Below, piece by piece: positions 1-7,122 of a DNA stretch of 14,273 bases. Source of the DNA: Ferruginibacter sp. (GTDB lineage Bacteria; Bacteroidota; Bacteroidia; Chitinophagales; Chitinophagaceae); NCBI GenBank assembly GCA_025357775.1, contig JANXOQ010000230.1, positions 1 through 14,273 on the forward strand, given 5' to 3'. The stretch's first letter is position 1. Each line of letters opens with the position of its first letter. Under the pieces are notes generated by a model, which had not been told where the DNA came from, did not search any database, and saw only the letters and a program-made list of their open reading frames with translations. The position numbers were made by a program, and so were the translations under genes.

Positions 1-16
1 ATATAAAAAATTAAAG

Positions 17-46
17 CTGCCTCAAAATGATGAGGCAGTTTTTTTT
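17..46 (+). terminator. Intrinsic (rho-independent) terminator
   Basis: A perfect 8-bp stem (CTGCCTCA at 17-24 and TGAGGCAG at 31-38) with a 6-nt loop is followed by eight T residues at 39-46. It should end a plus-strand transcript entering from the left of the window. Read on the minus strand the stem is followed by CTTTAATTTTTT, so it may also stop the sbtA transcript arriving from the right, whose stop codon lies about 100 nt away. Confidence 0.85.
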
Positions 47-136
47 ATTAGGTAATATGGTACTAGACTTTGTTATAAAAAACTACCTGCATTGGTTTTT
101 AGAAACTTCAAATGCTAATTCAAAGAATTATTTTTC

Positions 137-1099
137 CTAAAAATGCTGTACAATTAAAAAATAAATGGGCATACCAATAGTAATATTTATTGGAAAAGTA
201 ACAGCCAATGCCATAGGTAAAAACAAACCAGGGTTTGCTTTAGGTACTGTAATCTTCATTGCAGCAGGCACGGCAATATAGGAAGCACTTGCTGCTAGTA
301 CTGCTAGCATAAACCTGTTAGATATATCGCCTGTAACTAAAGAACTTAATAATGCAAATACACATCCATTAATTAATGGTATTATCAATGCAAATAAAAA
401 TGGAAACCAACCAAATGAAAAAAATGATTTTAATTTTCTACCGCTAGTAACACCCATATCTAATAAAAAAATTGCTAAAAACCCTTTAAATAAATCATTT
501 GTAAATGGTTTTATTCCCTCTGCTTGTTTATCGCTTGCTAAAAAACCAATAACCAAGCTACCTAAAATAAGCAATACACTACCATTGGTTAATGAATGTT
601 TTATAGCAGCAGATTTTTTTATTTTACTGGTATCATCTTTATTAAACATAGAAATTAAAATAAGCCCAATAATAATTGCTGGCGATTCCATCAATGCCAT
701 TATTGCTACCATATGGCCATGAAGTATTAACTGCTGCGACTCCAAGTAAGATACACCCGTAACAAATGTAACAGCACTAACCGAACCATAAGCAGCAGCA
801 ATTGCACCAGCATCGAATACATTTAGTTTTCTTTTTAAAATAAAAAAAGTATACAATGGTATTATAAGTGCAATGCATATACCAAATAATATAGATAAAA
901 TTATTTCGGTTGTCAAGGCTTCATGCGAAAGCTCTTGCCCACCTTTAAACCCAATAGAAAAAAGTAAATAGAGAGAAATAAATTTGGACGAATTAGGAGG
1001 TATTTCCAAATCGCTTTTTAAGTAAACTGCAATAATACCTAATACAAAAAATAATAATGCTGGGTTAGTAAGATTATCTAACAGTAAATTAAAATTCAT
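137..1099 (-). CDS. sbtA: SbtA-type sodium-dependent bicarbonate transporter
   Basis: This 320-residue polytopic inner-membrane protein belongs to the SbtA family (formerly DUF897), which imports bicarbonate with sodium. The sequence shows about ten hydrophobic segments in two similar halves. The N-terminal block NPALLFFVLG (12-21), the following KSDLEIP (28-34) and LLFSIGFKGG (45-54) match the cyanobacterial SbtA pattern of TM1-TM2. The segment GSVSAVTFVTGVSYLES followed by MALMESPAI matches the family's substrate-site region. It is somewhat shorter than cyanobacterial SbtA (about 370 aa), mainly in the cytoplasmic loop. It is the last gene of the operon with sua5 and the TerC gene, 12 nt after the latter. 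No SbtB (PII-like) partner is visible in the window. Family assignment is firm; bicarbonate as substrate is inferred from the family and from the nearby carbonic anhydrase. Confidence 0.85.
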   Translation of the reverse strand: MNFNLLLDNLTNPALLFFVLGIIAVYLKSDLEIPPNSSKFISLYLLFSIGFKGGQELSHEALTTEIILSILFGICIALIIPLYTFFILKRKLNVFDAGAIAAAYGSVSAVTFVTGVSYLESQQLILHGHMVAIMALMESPAIIIGLILISMFNKDDTSKIKKSAAIKHSLTNGSVLLILGSLVIGFLASDKQAEGIKPFTNDLFKGFLAIFLLDMGVTSGRKLKSFFSFGWFPFLFALIIPLINGCVFALLSSLVTGDISNRFMLAVLAASASYIAVPAAMKITVPKANPGLFLPMALAVTFPINITIGMPIYFLIVQHF

Positions 1100-1111
1100 T
1101 TTATAATTATT

Positions 1112-1813
1112 TTATTCTTTTAATTGTTTATTCTTTATGCTGGTTTTCATTTGTACAATATCTACCAAAAATGCAAATGCCATAGAAAAATAAATATACC
1201 CTTTGGGTATTTCAAAATGGAAACCTTCTGCAATAAGTGATACTCCTATCATCATTAAAAAACAAAGTGCCAATATTTTAAAGGAAGGGTGCTTTGTTAT
1301 AAATTGGCTTATAGGTTTTGATGATAGCAGCATTATTAAAACGGTTACAACTACTGCGGTATACATTACCCATAGCTGGCTCACCATACCCACTGCAGTT
1401 ATTATTGAATCTATAGAAAATACAAGATCAAGTATTATTACTTCTGATAGCAATTTGCCAAAGTTAGATTTTACGTTACTAGTAATTACTTTTTCTGCTT
1501 CTGTTTTATGATAAATTTCTTTAGTGCTTTTGTATATTAAAAATAAGCCCCCAAGTAATAGTATTATTCCTTTTCCTGTAAAATTTTTATCAAATAGAAT
1601 AAACAGTGTTTTATCTAACTTTAAAATCCATGTAATAAAAAATAATAAAACCAATCGCATTACCATTGCCAACCCTATACCCCAATAGCGTAGTTTTGCT
1701 CTTTGCTGCTCGGGTAATTTATCTGCTAAAATGGATATAAAAATTAAGTTATCAATACCAAGTATTATTTCTAAAACAATTAGTGATAATAAAGGAACAA
1801 TAGCTTCTATCAT
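1112..1813 (-). CDS. TerC-family membrane protein, probable manganese/metal exporter
   Basis: This 233-residue protein has about seven membrane segments and the two hallmark acidic motifs of the TerC family: EIILGIDNLIFISI near residues 15-28 (D21, N22) and DLVFSIDSIITAVG at 129-142 (D135). The C-terminal block IPKGYIYFSMAFAF (202-215) is also typical. Several bacterial TerC proteins have been linked to manganese efflux, in some cases supporting metallation of secreted proteins; older annotations call them tellurium resistance proteins. It lies 12 nt downstream of sua5 and 12 nt upstream of sbtA, so the three are probably cotranscribed. The substrate cannot be read from the sequence. No other tellurite-resistance gene is nearby, which argues against the old name. 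Confidence 0.88.
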   Translation of the reverse strand: MIEAIVPLLSLIVLEIILGIDNLIFISILADKLPEQQRAKLRYWGIGLAMVMRLVLLFFITWILKLDKTLFILFDKNFTGKGIILLLGGLFLIYKSTKEIYHKTEAEKVITSNVKSNFGKLLSEVIILDLVFSIDSIITAVGMVSQLWVMYTAVVVTVLIMLLSSKPISQFITKHPSFKILALCFLMMIGVSLIAEGFHFEIPKGYIYFSMAFAFLVDIVQMKTSIKNKQLKE

Positions 1814-1825
1814 AATTTTTTAATT

Positions 1826-2779
1826 TTATTTTTTTATAGCCCTTTGCAGTCTGTCATTTATAGTTTTCCCTAGCCCTACTGCTGGCATTTTTTCAGCAAT
1901 AATTATTTCTGCATCGCTATTATCTAATCTATGGAGTGCAGCATACAAATTTTTGGTAGCTTCCTTTGTATTGCCTGTTATAGATAGTATTTCTTGGTGA
2001 GTAATACTTGTATTCGTTATTTTGTTTTTAAAAACAAGTACACCAATTTTCTTGCTAGATAATGATTGTATAAATTCGCTAACATTTTCTGTAAGGTAAG
2101 TAGGTGTGCTTGGTGCATAGTGCCTACTAAGCATACCTGGTGCATCTGGGTTACTATTGTTATTTGTATTTACAATTAATTTTCCCACCACAGCTTCTAT
2201 ATCTTCTACCGAAATAGCCCCATGCCTGTATAAGATCGGTTGCTCATTATCAAACCCTATAATGGTAGATTCTACACCGTTTTCGCATGAGCCACCTTGT
2301 AATATTATTGGCAAGTCATTTCCAAAATAGGAATGTACATGCTCAGCTGTTGTGGGGCTTATGCAGCCAAAAGGGTTAGCACTTGGTGCTGCTAGTGGAA
2401 ATGTAAGACTTTCTAACAAAGCCAATGCCATAGGGTGATTAGGCACTCTAACGGCCACAGTTGTTTTACCAGCAGTTACAATATCAGGAATGTGTAATTG
2501 TTTTTTTAAAACCAATGTAAGAGAACCAGGCCAAAATGCAGAAGCTAGTTTATTGGCTGCAAGTGGAATATCATTAGCTACATTGTTTAAAAATTGAACC
2601 GATTTAATATGTACAATTAAAGGGTTGTAAAAGGGTCTTTTTTTTAAAGTAAATATTTTTTGTACAGCCGCTTCGCTGTAAGCATTGCCAGCCAAGCCAT
2701 ACACTGTTTCTGTAGGCATGGCTATTATTTCATTATTTACTAAAGCTGCAGTGGCTTCGGATATATTATTTGTTATCAA
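1826..2779 (-). CDS. sua5: L-threonylcarbamoyladenylate synthase (Sua5/YrdC family)
   Basis: Makes threonylcarbamoyl-AMP from threonine, bicarbonate/CO2 and ATP for the t6A modification of tRNAs reading ANN codons; a cytosolic enzyme. At 317 residues it is the long Sua5 form: a YrdC domain (about 5-190) and a C-terminal Sua5 domain (about 205-317). Visible motifs are PTETVYGLAG (22-31), KKRPFYNPL (46-54) and the APSANPFG..SPT loop near residues 133-146. The start appears to be TTG at 2779: an in-frame stop lies five codons upstream (12 nt between), no ATG fits, and the next methionine (residue 21) would remove the start of the conserved domain. It heads the operon with the TerC and sbtA genes. 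This enzyme consumes bicarbonate, so the link to a bicarbonate importer may be functional, but that is inference. Confidence 0.92.
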   Translation of the reverse strand: MITNNISEATAALVNNEIIAMPTETVYGLAGNAYSEAAVQKIFTLKKRPFYNPLIVHIKSVQFLNNVANDIPLAANKLASAFWPGSLTLVLKKQLHIPDIVTAGKTTVAVRVPNHPMALALLESLTFPLAAPSANPFGCISPTTAEHVHSYFGNDLPIILQGGSCENGVESTIIGFDNEQPILYRHGAISVEDIEAVVGKLIVNTNNNSNPDAPGMLSRHYAPSTPTYLTENVSEFIQSLSSKKIGVLVFKNKITNTSITHQEILSITGNTKEATKNLYAALHRLDNSDAEIIIAEKMPAVGLGKTINDRLQRAIKK

Positions 2780-2866
2780 AATTTTTATTTACATATTTCA
2801 TGCATCAAAAAATATTGGCTTTGGCATTTTATTGTGCTAAAATATTTTGAATATCGTTATTAGCCT

Positions 2867-2874
2867 CAAATATA
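2867..2874 (-). promoter_or_regulatory. Candidate -7 box of the sua5-TerC-sbtA operon
   Basis: On the minus strand this reads TATATTTG, a perfect match to the Bacteroidota -7 consensus TAnnTTTG, placing transcription start near 2861 and giving a leader of about 80 nt. I find no clear TTG -33 element at the right distance, so the call rests on the -7 box and its position. The 2780-2950 stretch shows nothing else I can support. Confidence 0.4.
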
Positions 2875-2950
2875 AATTAAAGTATGTTAACTATAAATAA
2901 TGTAGTTGCTGTGTTTTTAGCAATCAAAATATTTAGCCTACTTTATAATA

Positions 2951-3064
2951 TTATTTAAATGCATAGTGCAATATAATATCGAAATAAATGGGTGGCCAAC
3001 TTTTCTCCAAATCTACATTGTCTTTCAAAATAGTGGCAACCTTCTTTATAATAAATGCCCCCAT
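2951..3064 (-). CDS. Candidate 37-aa small protein
   Basis: A short reading frame begins with ATG nine bases after the stop codon of the 98-aa gene and ends at TAA. It encodes 37 residues starting MGAFIIKKVATILKDN and ending YFDIILHYAFK, with a central Trp-Pro-Pro. A purine-rich AAAGAG lies just upstream. The composition (alternating hydrophobic and charged residues, one Trp) looks protein-like rather than random in such AT-rich DNA. I recognise no family. It could be a translated microgene at the end of the icd operon, a remnant of a longer gene, or chance. Confidence 0.3.
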   Translation of the reverse strand: MGAFIIKKVATILKDNVDLEKSWPPIYFDIILHYAFK

Positions 3065-3073
3065 TTATACTCT

Positions 3074-3370
3074 TTAAATATTTTCTTCATTTGTATCAGC
3101 ATAAATAAATTCAATATTTGATTTTATAATCAATCTTTTATTTTCAGCCTCTGCTTTTTCTATAATTTGGTAAAGTTTTTCTACGTTTTCTTTTAGTAAA
3201 GGAATTTTTTTTACAGCAAGTGCATCATCTTTCCCATAACGCTCCTGCGAGCTAAAGTTTTTCATTTGATGAAATTTTATTTTACTAGTAAATAAATTTA
3301 CCAACAATTCTTTTGCTTCATCTGTTGTAAAATTTCCATTAATAAGTGTTAATTCTTCAGTTGCTTTCAT
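3074..3370 (-). CDS. Conserved-looking hypothetical protein, 98 aa
   Basis: A small soluble protein with no signal peptide or membrane segment. It opens with a predicted strand (ELTLINGNFTTDEAKELL) followed by an amphipathic helix, then LFTSKIKFHQMKNFSSQERYG (27-47), a long charged helix (about 55-77) and a final strand (RLIIKSNIEFIY, 79-90). The pattern resembles an unnamed family of small Bacteroidota proteins as I remember it; I cannot give a function. It follows icd by 25 nt on the same strand, so it is probably cotranscribed with it. The start ATG at 3370 is the only reasonable one. Confidence 0.75.
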   Translation of the reverse strand: MKATEELTLINGNFTTDEAKELLVNLFTSKIKFHQMKNFSSQERYGKDDALAVKKIPLLKENVEKLYQIIEKAEAENKRLIIKSNIEFIYADTNEENI

Positions 3371-3395
3371 TTTTTATTTTTGTTTTATAATAATT

Positions 3396-4832
3396 TTACT
3401 GTCCTTGTCCTAATGAAAATCCAGCTTTGCCATCAAAATTATAGAGGTTCTCTGTTTTTATGGTTTCTATGTTTTCGTTTAATGCATTTTGTAATAGTTT
3501 TATAATATCAATAGGTTTCATTTTATGTTCATCTACTGGTTTAAAGCGGCAACGCCAATGGTCGGTGCAAAAAGTTTCTTTAAAACCTTCGGGCCACACT
3601 TTTATTCCCCTGTTAGTTATCATAGAAAGTTTTATATCGTTGGTTGCTATTTTTTGTATTTTACTAGCAAGTTCATTAGGGTCTAAGCTATCCCAATGCA
3701 CAAAAATATCTACACCCACCAATGCTTTTACAAGAGGTGTTTTTCTTTTGTATTTTGGTAAATGTAAAGCCGCACTATTAGCATAGTTTACGGGTTTTAG
3801 TACCGTTGGTATTTGCCCAAGGTTTGCTATTACTGCATTAGCAAAATCTTTTGTACCTACTTTTTGTTTGCTTATTCCTTCTTTAAAAATATCTACGGTA
3901 TGTGTACCATCTTCTATGGTTTTAAGCCAAGCATTTTGTATTTTTTCTGCCACTGCTATTTGTCCAATATGATTTAGCATCATTACAGCACCCTGTAAAA
4001 GCCCTGATGGATTGGCAATGTTTTTTCCACCTATATCGGGAGCTGTACCGTGTATCGCTTCAAACATGGCGCATTCTTCCCCAATGTTAGAAGAGCCTGC
4101 AAGCCCCACAGAGCCTGCAATTTGGGCAGCTATATCAGAAATAATATCTCCATATAAATTTGCCATTACAATCACATCAAACACTTCTGGTGTGTCGGCA
4201 ACCTTTGCTGCGCCTATATCTACTATCCAGTGCTCATTTTCTATTTCAGGATATTCTTTTGCTATTTCATTAAACACTTCGTGAAACAACCCATCAGTTT
4301 GTTTCATGATATTATCTTTAGTAAAACAAGTTACTTTTTTTCTGTTTTGCTGTTTAGCATATTCAAATGCATATCGTACTATTTTTTCACAGCCTGGCCT
4401 ACTTATAATTTTAATACATTGCACCACTTCGTTTGTTTGTTGGTGCTCTATACCTGCATACAAATCTTCTTCATTTTCTCGTACTATTACCAAGTCCATT
4501 ATTGGGTGTTTGGTGCTTACAAATGGGTGCATGCTCATGCACGGTCTTACGTTTGCGTACAAGCCAAGAAACTTTCTTGTAGTTACATTTAAGCTTTTAT
4601 AGCCCCCTCCTTGTGGTGTAGTAATGGGTGCTTTTAAAAATATTTTATTTCGTCTAATTACATCCCAAGCCTCTGCTGCTATTCCAGATGTATTTCCAGA
4701 TAAGTATACTTTTTCACCAATTTCTACCTCATCAATTTCTATTTGTGCACCAGCTGCCATCAATATTTCTAGTGTAGCTTCCATTATTTCTGGTCCAATC
4801 CCATCTCCCTTCGCTATGGTTATTCTTGTCAT
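3396..4832 (-). CDS. icd: Isocitrate dehydrogenase, Thermus-type with C-terminal extension
   Basis: Oxidatively decarboxylates isocitrate to 2-oxoglutarate in the TCA cycle. The 478-residue protein has the beta-decarboxylating dehydrogenase fold plus the roughly 140-residue C-terminal extension found in Thermus thermophilus IDH, ending GFSLGQGQ. Substrate residues are readable: S80, N82 and R86 in KSLNVTTR, R96, R118 and Y125 in VRENEEDLYAG, K172 in TKDNIM, and metal ligands D229 and D233 in YGDIISD. The Ser-x-Asn loop separates it from isopropylmalate dehydrogenase. The cofactor loop reads HGTAPDIGGKNIANP (261-275): the positions that are Lys-Tyr in NADP enzymes of E. coli and Thermus are Asp-Ile here, as in NAD-type relatives. 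Family annotation usually says NADP, so cofactor use is open. It is divergent from the lysR gene and followed by the 98-aa gene. Confidence 0.93.
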   Translation of the reverse strand: MTRITIAKGDGIGPEIMEATLEILMAAGAQIEIDEVEIGEKVYLSGNTSGIAAEAWDVIRRNKIFLKAPITTPQGGGYKSLNVTTRKFLGLYANVRPCMSMHPFVSTKHPIMDLVIVRENEEDLYAGIEHQQTNEVVQCIKIISRPGCEKIVRYAFEYAKQQNRKKVTCFTKDNIMKQTDGLFHEVFNEIAKEYPEIENEHWIVDIGAAKVADTPEVFDVIVMANLYGDIISDIAAQIAGSVGLAGSSNIGEECAMFEAIHGTAPDIGGKNIANPSGLLQGAVMMLNHIGQIAVAEKIQNAWLKTIEDGTHTVDIFKEGISKQKVGTKDFANAVIANLGQIPTVLKPVNYANSAALHLPKYKRKTPLVKALVGVDIFVHWDSLDPNELASKIQKIATNDIKLSMITNRGIKVWPEGFKETFCTDHWRCRFKPVDEHKMKPIDIIKLLQNALNENIETIKTENLYNFDGKAGFSLGQGQ

Positions 4833-4863
4833 TTATATTACAATTGCGTATTTACAAAAATGA

Positions 4864-4896
4864 TTGTTTCTTTTCATTAGTATTTATTTATCTTTA
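4864..4896 (+). promoter_or_regulatory. Candidate lysR promoter
   Basis: TTG at 4864-4866 and TATCTTTA at 4889-4896 (7 of 8 positions of TAnnTTTG if the two free positions are counted) are separated by 22 nt, within the range accepted for Bacteroidota promoters. Transcription would start near 4902, about 19 nt before the lysR ATG. The match is imperfect. Confidence 0.35.
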
Positions 4897-4904
4897 TAAT
4901 ACTA
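4878..4904. promoter_or_regulatory. Inverted repeat, candidate LysR-type operator
   Basis: TAGTATT (4878-4884) and AATACTA (4898-4904) are perfect 7-bp inverted arms around a 13-bp spacer. They lie in the 88-bp divergent region between icd and lysR and overlap the candidate lysR -7 box. LysR regulators typically bind such dyads in the divergent spacer and repress themselves. Binding is inference; in DNA this AT-rich a 7-bp dyad can also arise by chance. Confidence 0.4.
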
Positions 4905-4920
4905 TACATAAAATTATTTT

Positions 4921-5844
4921 ATGAATTATACGCTAAATCAATTGCAAATCTTTTTAAAAATTGTACAAACAAAAAGTGTAACCAAAGCTGCTGAGGAATT
5001 AAACCTTACCCAACCAGCGGTTTCTATACAACTAAAAAATTTTCAAGATTATTTTGAAATTAGACTCACAGAAGTAGTTGGTAGAAAAATTTATATTACA
5101 GATTTTGGGCAAGAAATAGCTACTGTTGCTGAAAACATTATTAACCAAGTGCATGCCATAGATTATAAAACACTTGCGCACAAAGGCCAGCTTACTGGAA
5201 GACTAAAAATATCTGTAGTATCTACAGGCAAGTACGTAATGCCCTATTTTTTAGCAGATTTTATGAAAGTAAATGCAGGTGTGGAGTTATTAATGAACGT
5301 AACCAACAAAAGTAAAGTAATAGAAAGTTTAGAAAATAATGAAGTAGATTTTGCACTCGTTTCTATTTTGCCAACAAACTTAAATACAGAAAAACTTGAC
5401 TTGCTCCAAAACAAATTATACGTAATATCAAATATGGATGAGGTTTATAAAAATAGAATATACAACAAAAATATTTTTGAAACACTACCATTAATTTATA
5501 GAGAAGAGGGCTCTGGCACAAGGCAAATAATGGAAAAATTTATACAAAATAATAATTTGCCAATAAGAAAAAAAATGGAACTTACCTCTAACGAAGCAGT
5601 AAAACAAGCAGTACTAGCAGGGCTTGGCTGCTCTATTATGCCACTTATTGGTATCAAAAATGAATTGCAAAATAAGCAGTTACAAATAATTCCAGTAATA
5701 GGTTTCCCTATAAAATCAACTTGGAATCTTATTTGGAAGAAGGAAAAAAATGCAACTCCTATTTCATTGGCATTTTTAAATTATTTAAAAAAAGAAAAAG
5801 GAAATATTATTAAAAATAGGTTTGATTGGTTTGAGAAATATTGA
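4921..5844 (+). CDS. LysR-family transcriptional regulator, CbbR/CmpR-like
   Basis: A 307-residue DNA-binding regulator. Residues 1-60 form the winged helix-turn-helix, with SVTKAAEELNLTQPAVSIQLKN (19-40) as the recognition region. Residues about 92-300 form the periplasmic-binding-like effector domain. The segment YREEGSGTRQIMEKF (193-207) closely resembles the REPGSGTR effector-site motif of CbbR, CmpR and CysL-type regulators, and TSNEAVKQAVLAGLGCSIMP (222-241) is the second typical effector-site block. CbbR and CmpR proteins control carbon fixation and bicarbonate uptake, which fits the SulP transporter and carbonic anhydrase genes downstream on the same strand. It is divergent from icd and separated by 157 nt from the next gene. 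Family is certain; target genes and effector are inferred. Confidence 0.92.
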   Translation: MNYTLNQLQIFLKIVQTKSVTKAAEELNLTQPAVSIQLKNFQDYFEIRLTEVVGRKIYITDFGQEIATVAENIINQVHAIDYKTLAHKGQLTGRLKISVVSTGKYVMPYFLADFMKVNAGVELLMNVTNKSKVIESLENNEVDFALVSILPTNLNTEKLDLLQNKLYVISNMDEVYKNRIYNKNIFETLPLIYREEGSGTRQIMEKFIQNNNLPIRKKMELTSNEAVKQAVLAGLGCSIMPLIGIKNELQNKQLQIIPVIGFPIKSTWNLIWKKEKNATPISLAFLNYLKKEKGNIIKNRFDWFEKY

Positions 5845-5987
5845 CAAAATACGCAATAATGTTCTTTTATTTTCATAGAAATATTATAAAGCACATCATA
5901 TATCAAATTATTTATACTTAGTATATTTTATAATTCAATTTAAGAAGAAAAATTAGCTTTTTTTATTTAATAAAACTGCTATTGCTG

Positions 5988-5995
5988 TATATTTG
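5988..5995 (+). promoter_or_regulatory. Candidate -7 box for the small exported protein and SulP/CA genes
   Basis: TATATTTG matches the Bacteroidota -7 consensus exactly. Expected transcription start is about 6000-6002, which coincides with the ATG at 6002, so the message would be nearly or fully leaderless. No convincing TTG -33 box is seen about 19 nt upstream, only the T-rich TTTTATTT near 5961. Confidence 0.4.
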
Positions 5996-6001
5996 TAAGC
6001 C

Positions 6002-6289
6002 ATGGTAAAACTAGTAGCCGCAACATTATTCATTATTTTTTTAAGTACAACGACAGCTAGTTTGTTACAACAATTTTATTTTTGTAAAGCAAGTGTTGAA
6101 ATAGTAGATATTGATGATAATGAAGATGATGAAATAAAGAGTTTTTTTATTGCAAAATTAAAACTTAATTCAACAGAATGTTCCCTCTTAAAACAATCTT
6201 CTGCCCCAATAAAATATTATAACTATCGGTTTTATAAATATCCTCATCCTCTTTTTTTTAAAAATATAATCCCTCCGGAGTTAAATTAA
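6002..6289 (+). CDS. Small exported protein of unknown function, 95 aa
   Basis: I do not recognise a named family. Residues 1-20 look like a signal peptide: a lysine at position 3, hydrophobic core LVAATLFIIFL, then STTTAS as a possible cleavage site. The mature part of about 75 residues has two cysteines (C28, C60), an acidic cluster DIDDNEDDE (36-44) and a tyrosine/proline-rich tail (KYYNYRFYKYPHP, 71-83) ending IIPPELN. The acidic cluster could bind a metal, but nothing proves it. The ATG at 6002 is the only methionine in the frame, so the start is fixed unless a non-ATG codon is used. It sits 64 nt before the SulP gene and ahead of the carbonic anhydrase, suggesting an accessory periplasmic role for that locus. 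A hydrophobic anchor rather than a cleaved signal is possible. Confidence 0.7.
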   Translation: MVKLVAATLFIIFLSTTTASLLQQFYFCKASVEIVDIDDNEDDEIKSFFIAKLKLNSTECSLLKQSSAPIKYYNYRFYKYPHPLFFKNIIPPELN

Positions 6290-6353
6290 TTTGGCCATTT
6301 TTTATGTTGTTTTTTAATTAACAGCTATGTTATTTCATGTATAATTTTTACTT

Positions 6354-7115
6354 ATGAAGAAGAATATTTTTGCTACTGCAAAGAGCGATTTATCGTCTGG
6401 CTTGGTAGTTTTTTTAGTTGCATTACCACTATGTTTAGGTATTGCATCTGCAAGTGGCGCACCATTTTTTAGTGGCATCATTTCAGGCGTTGTAGGCGGT
6501 ATAGTGGTTGCTTGTTTAAGCAATTCGTCGCTAAGTGTAAGTGGACCAGCTGCTGGCTTAGCTTCGCTTGTACTCGGTGCTATTATTGCTATTGGTAATT
6601 TTGAGCTATTTTTATGTGCGGTGCTTATTGCTGGTATTTTACAAGTTTTACTTGGTGTAGCTAAGCTAGGTGGCATAGCAAATTATATACCGAGTAGTGT
6701 TATAAAAGGTATGCTTACTAGCATAGGCATTTTAATTATTGCAAAACAAATACCCAAGGCCTTTGGCTATGATAGAGATGAACAAGGCAACCTTACGGAA
6801 CTATTTCCTTTTGGAAATGAGGATATGCACGAATTATTACAACCGCTAAACCATATAGAAATAGGTGTAATTATAATTTGTATAATATCAATTATTATTA
6901 TGCTTGCATGGGACAATCCTACAATAAAAAAGAAATTACCCTTTATACCAGGGGCTTTGGTGGCAGTAATTATAGCTATTGGTATAAACCAAATATGGCT
7001 TACAACCGGTAGTAAGTTAGCATTAGAAGAAGACCATTTAGTAAAGCTACCAGTAGCTAGTAACGTAAATGATTTTTTAAATTTTTCACATTGCCAAATT
7101 TTAACGGTTTCCTAA
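6354..7115 (+). pseudogene. SulP-family anion (bicarbonate/sulfate) transporter, N-terminal part, frameshifted
   Basis: The first 240 or so residues are the first half of a SulP (SLC26-like) inner-membrane transporter. Signature blocks are intact: LPLCLGIASASGAPFFSG (24-41), GVVGGIVVACLSNSSLSVSG (45-64) and IKGMLTSIGILIIAKQIP. The frame is sound to NDFLNF, then runs into SHCQILTVS and stops at 7113-7115, while the expected continuation (FFTLPNFNGF) lies in the -1 frame. One extra T in the run 7082-7086 would restore a protein of about 532 residues, a normal SulP length. With a beta-carbonic anhydrase immediately downstream, bicarbonate is the likelier substrate than sulfate. The break may be an assembly error, a recent mutation, or programmed recoding. 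Confidence 0.85.
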
Positions 7116-7122
7116 ATGGCAA
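7073..7122 (+). other. Frameshift junction with overlapping slippery heptamers
   Basis: The tract T6-A3-T5 (7073-7086) is read in the zero frame as gat ttt tta aat ttt. This contains three X XXY YYZ heptamers in the correct phase: T TTT TTA (7073-7079), T TTA AAT (7076-7082) and A AAT TTT (7079-7085). A -1 slip at any of them joins the two SulP halves. Downstream, TTGCCA (7091-7096) and TGGCAA (7117-7122) can pair as a weak 6-bp stem with a 20-nt loop. The sequence is compatible with recoding but is equally what a homopolymer deletion would look like. Confidence 0.5.
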
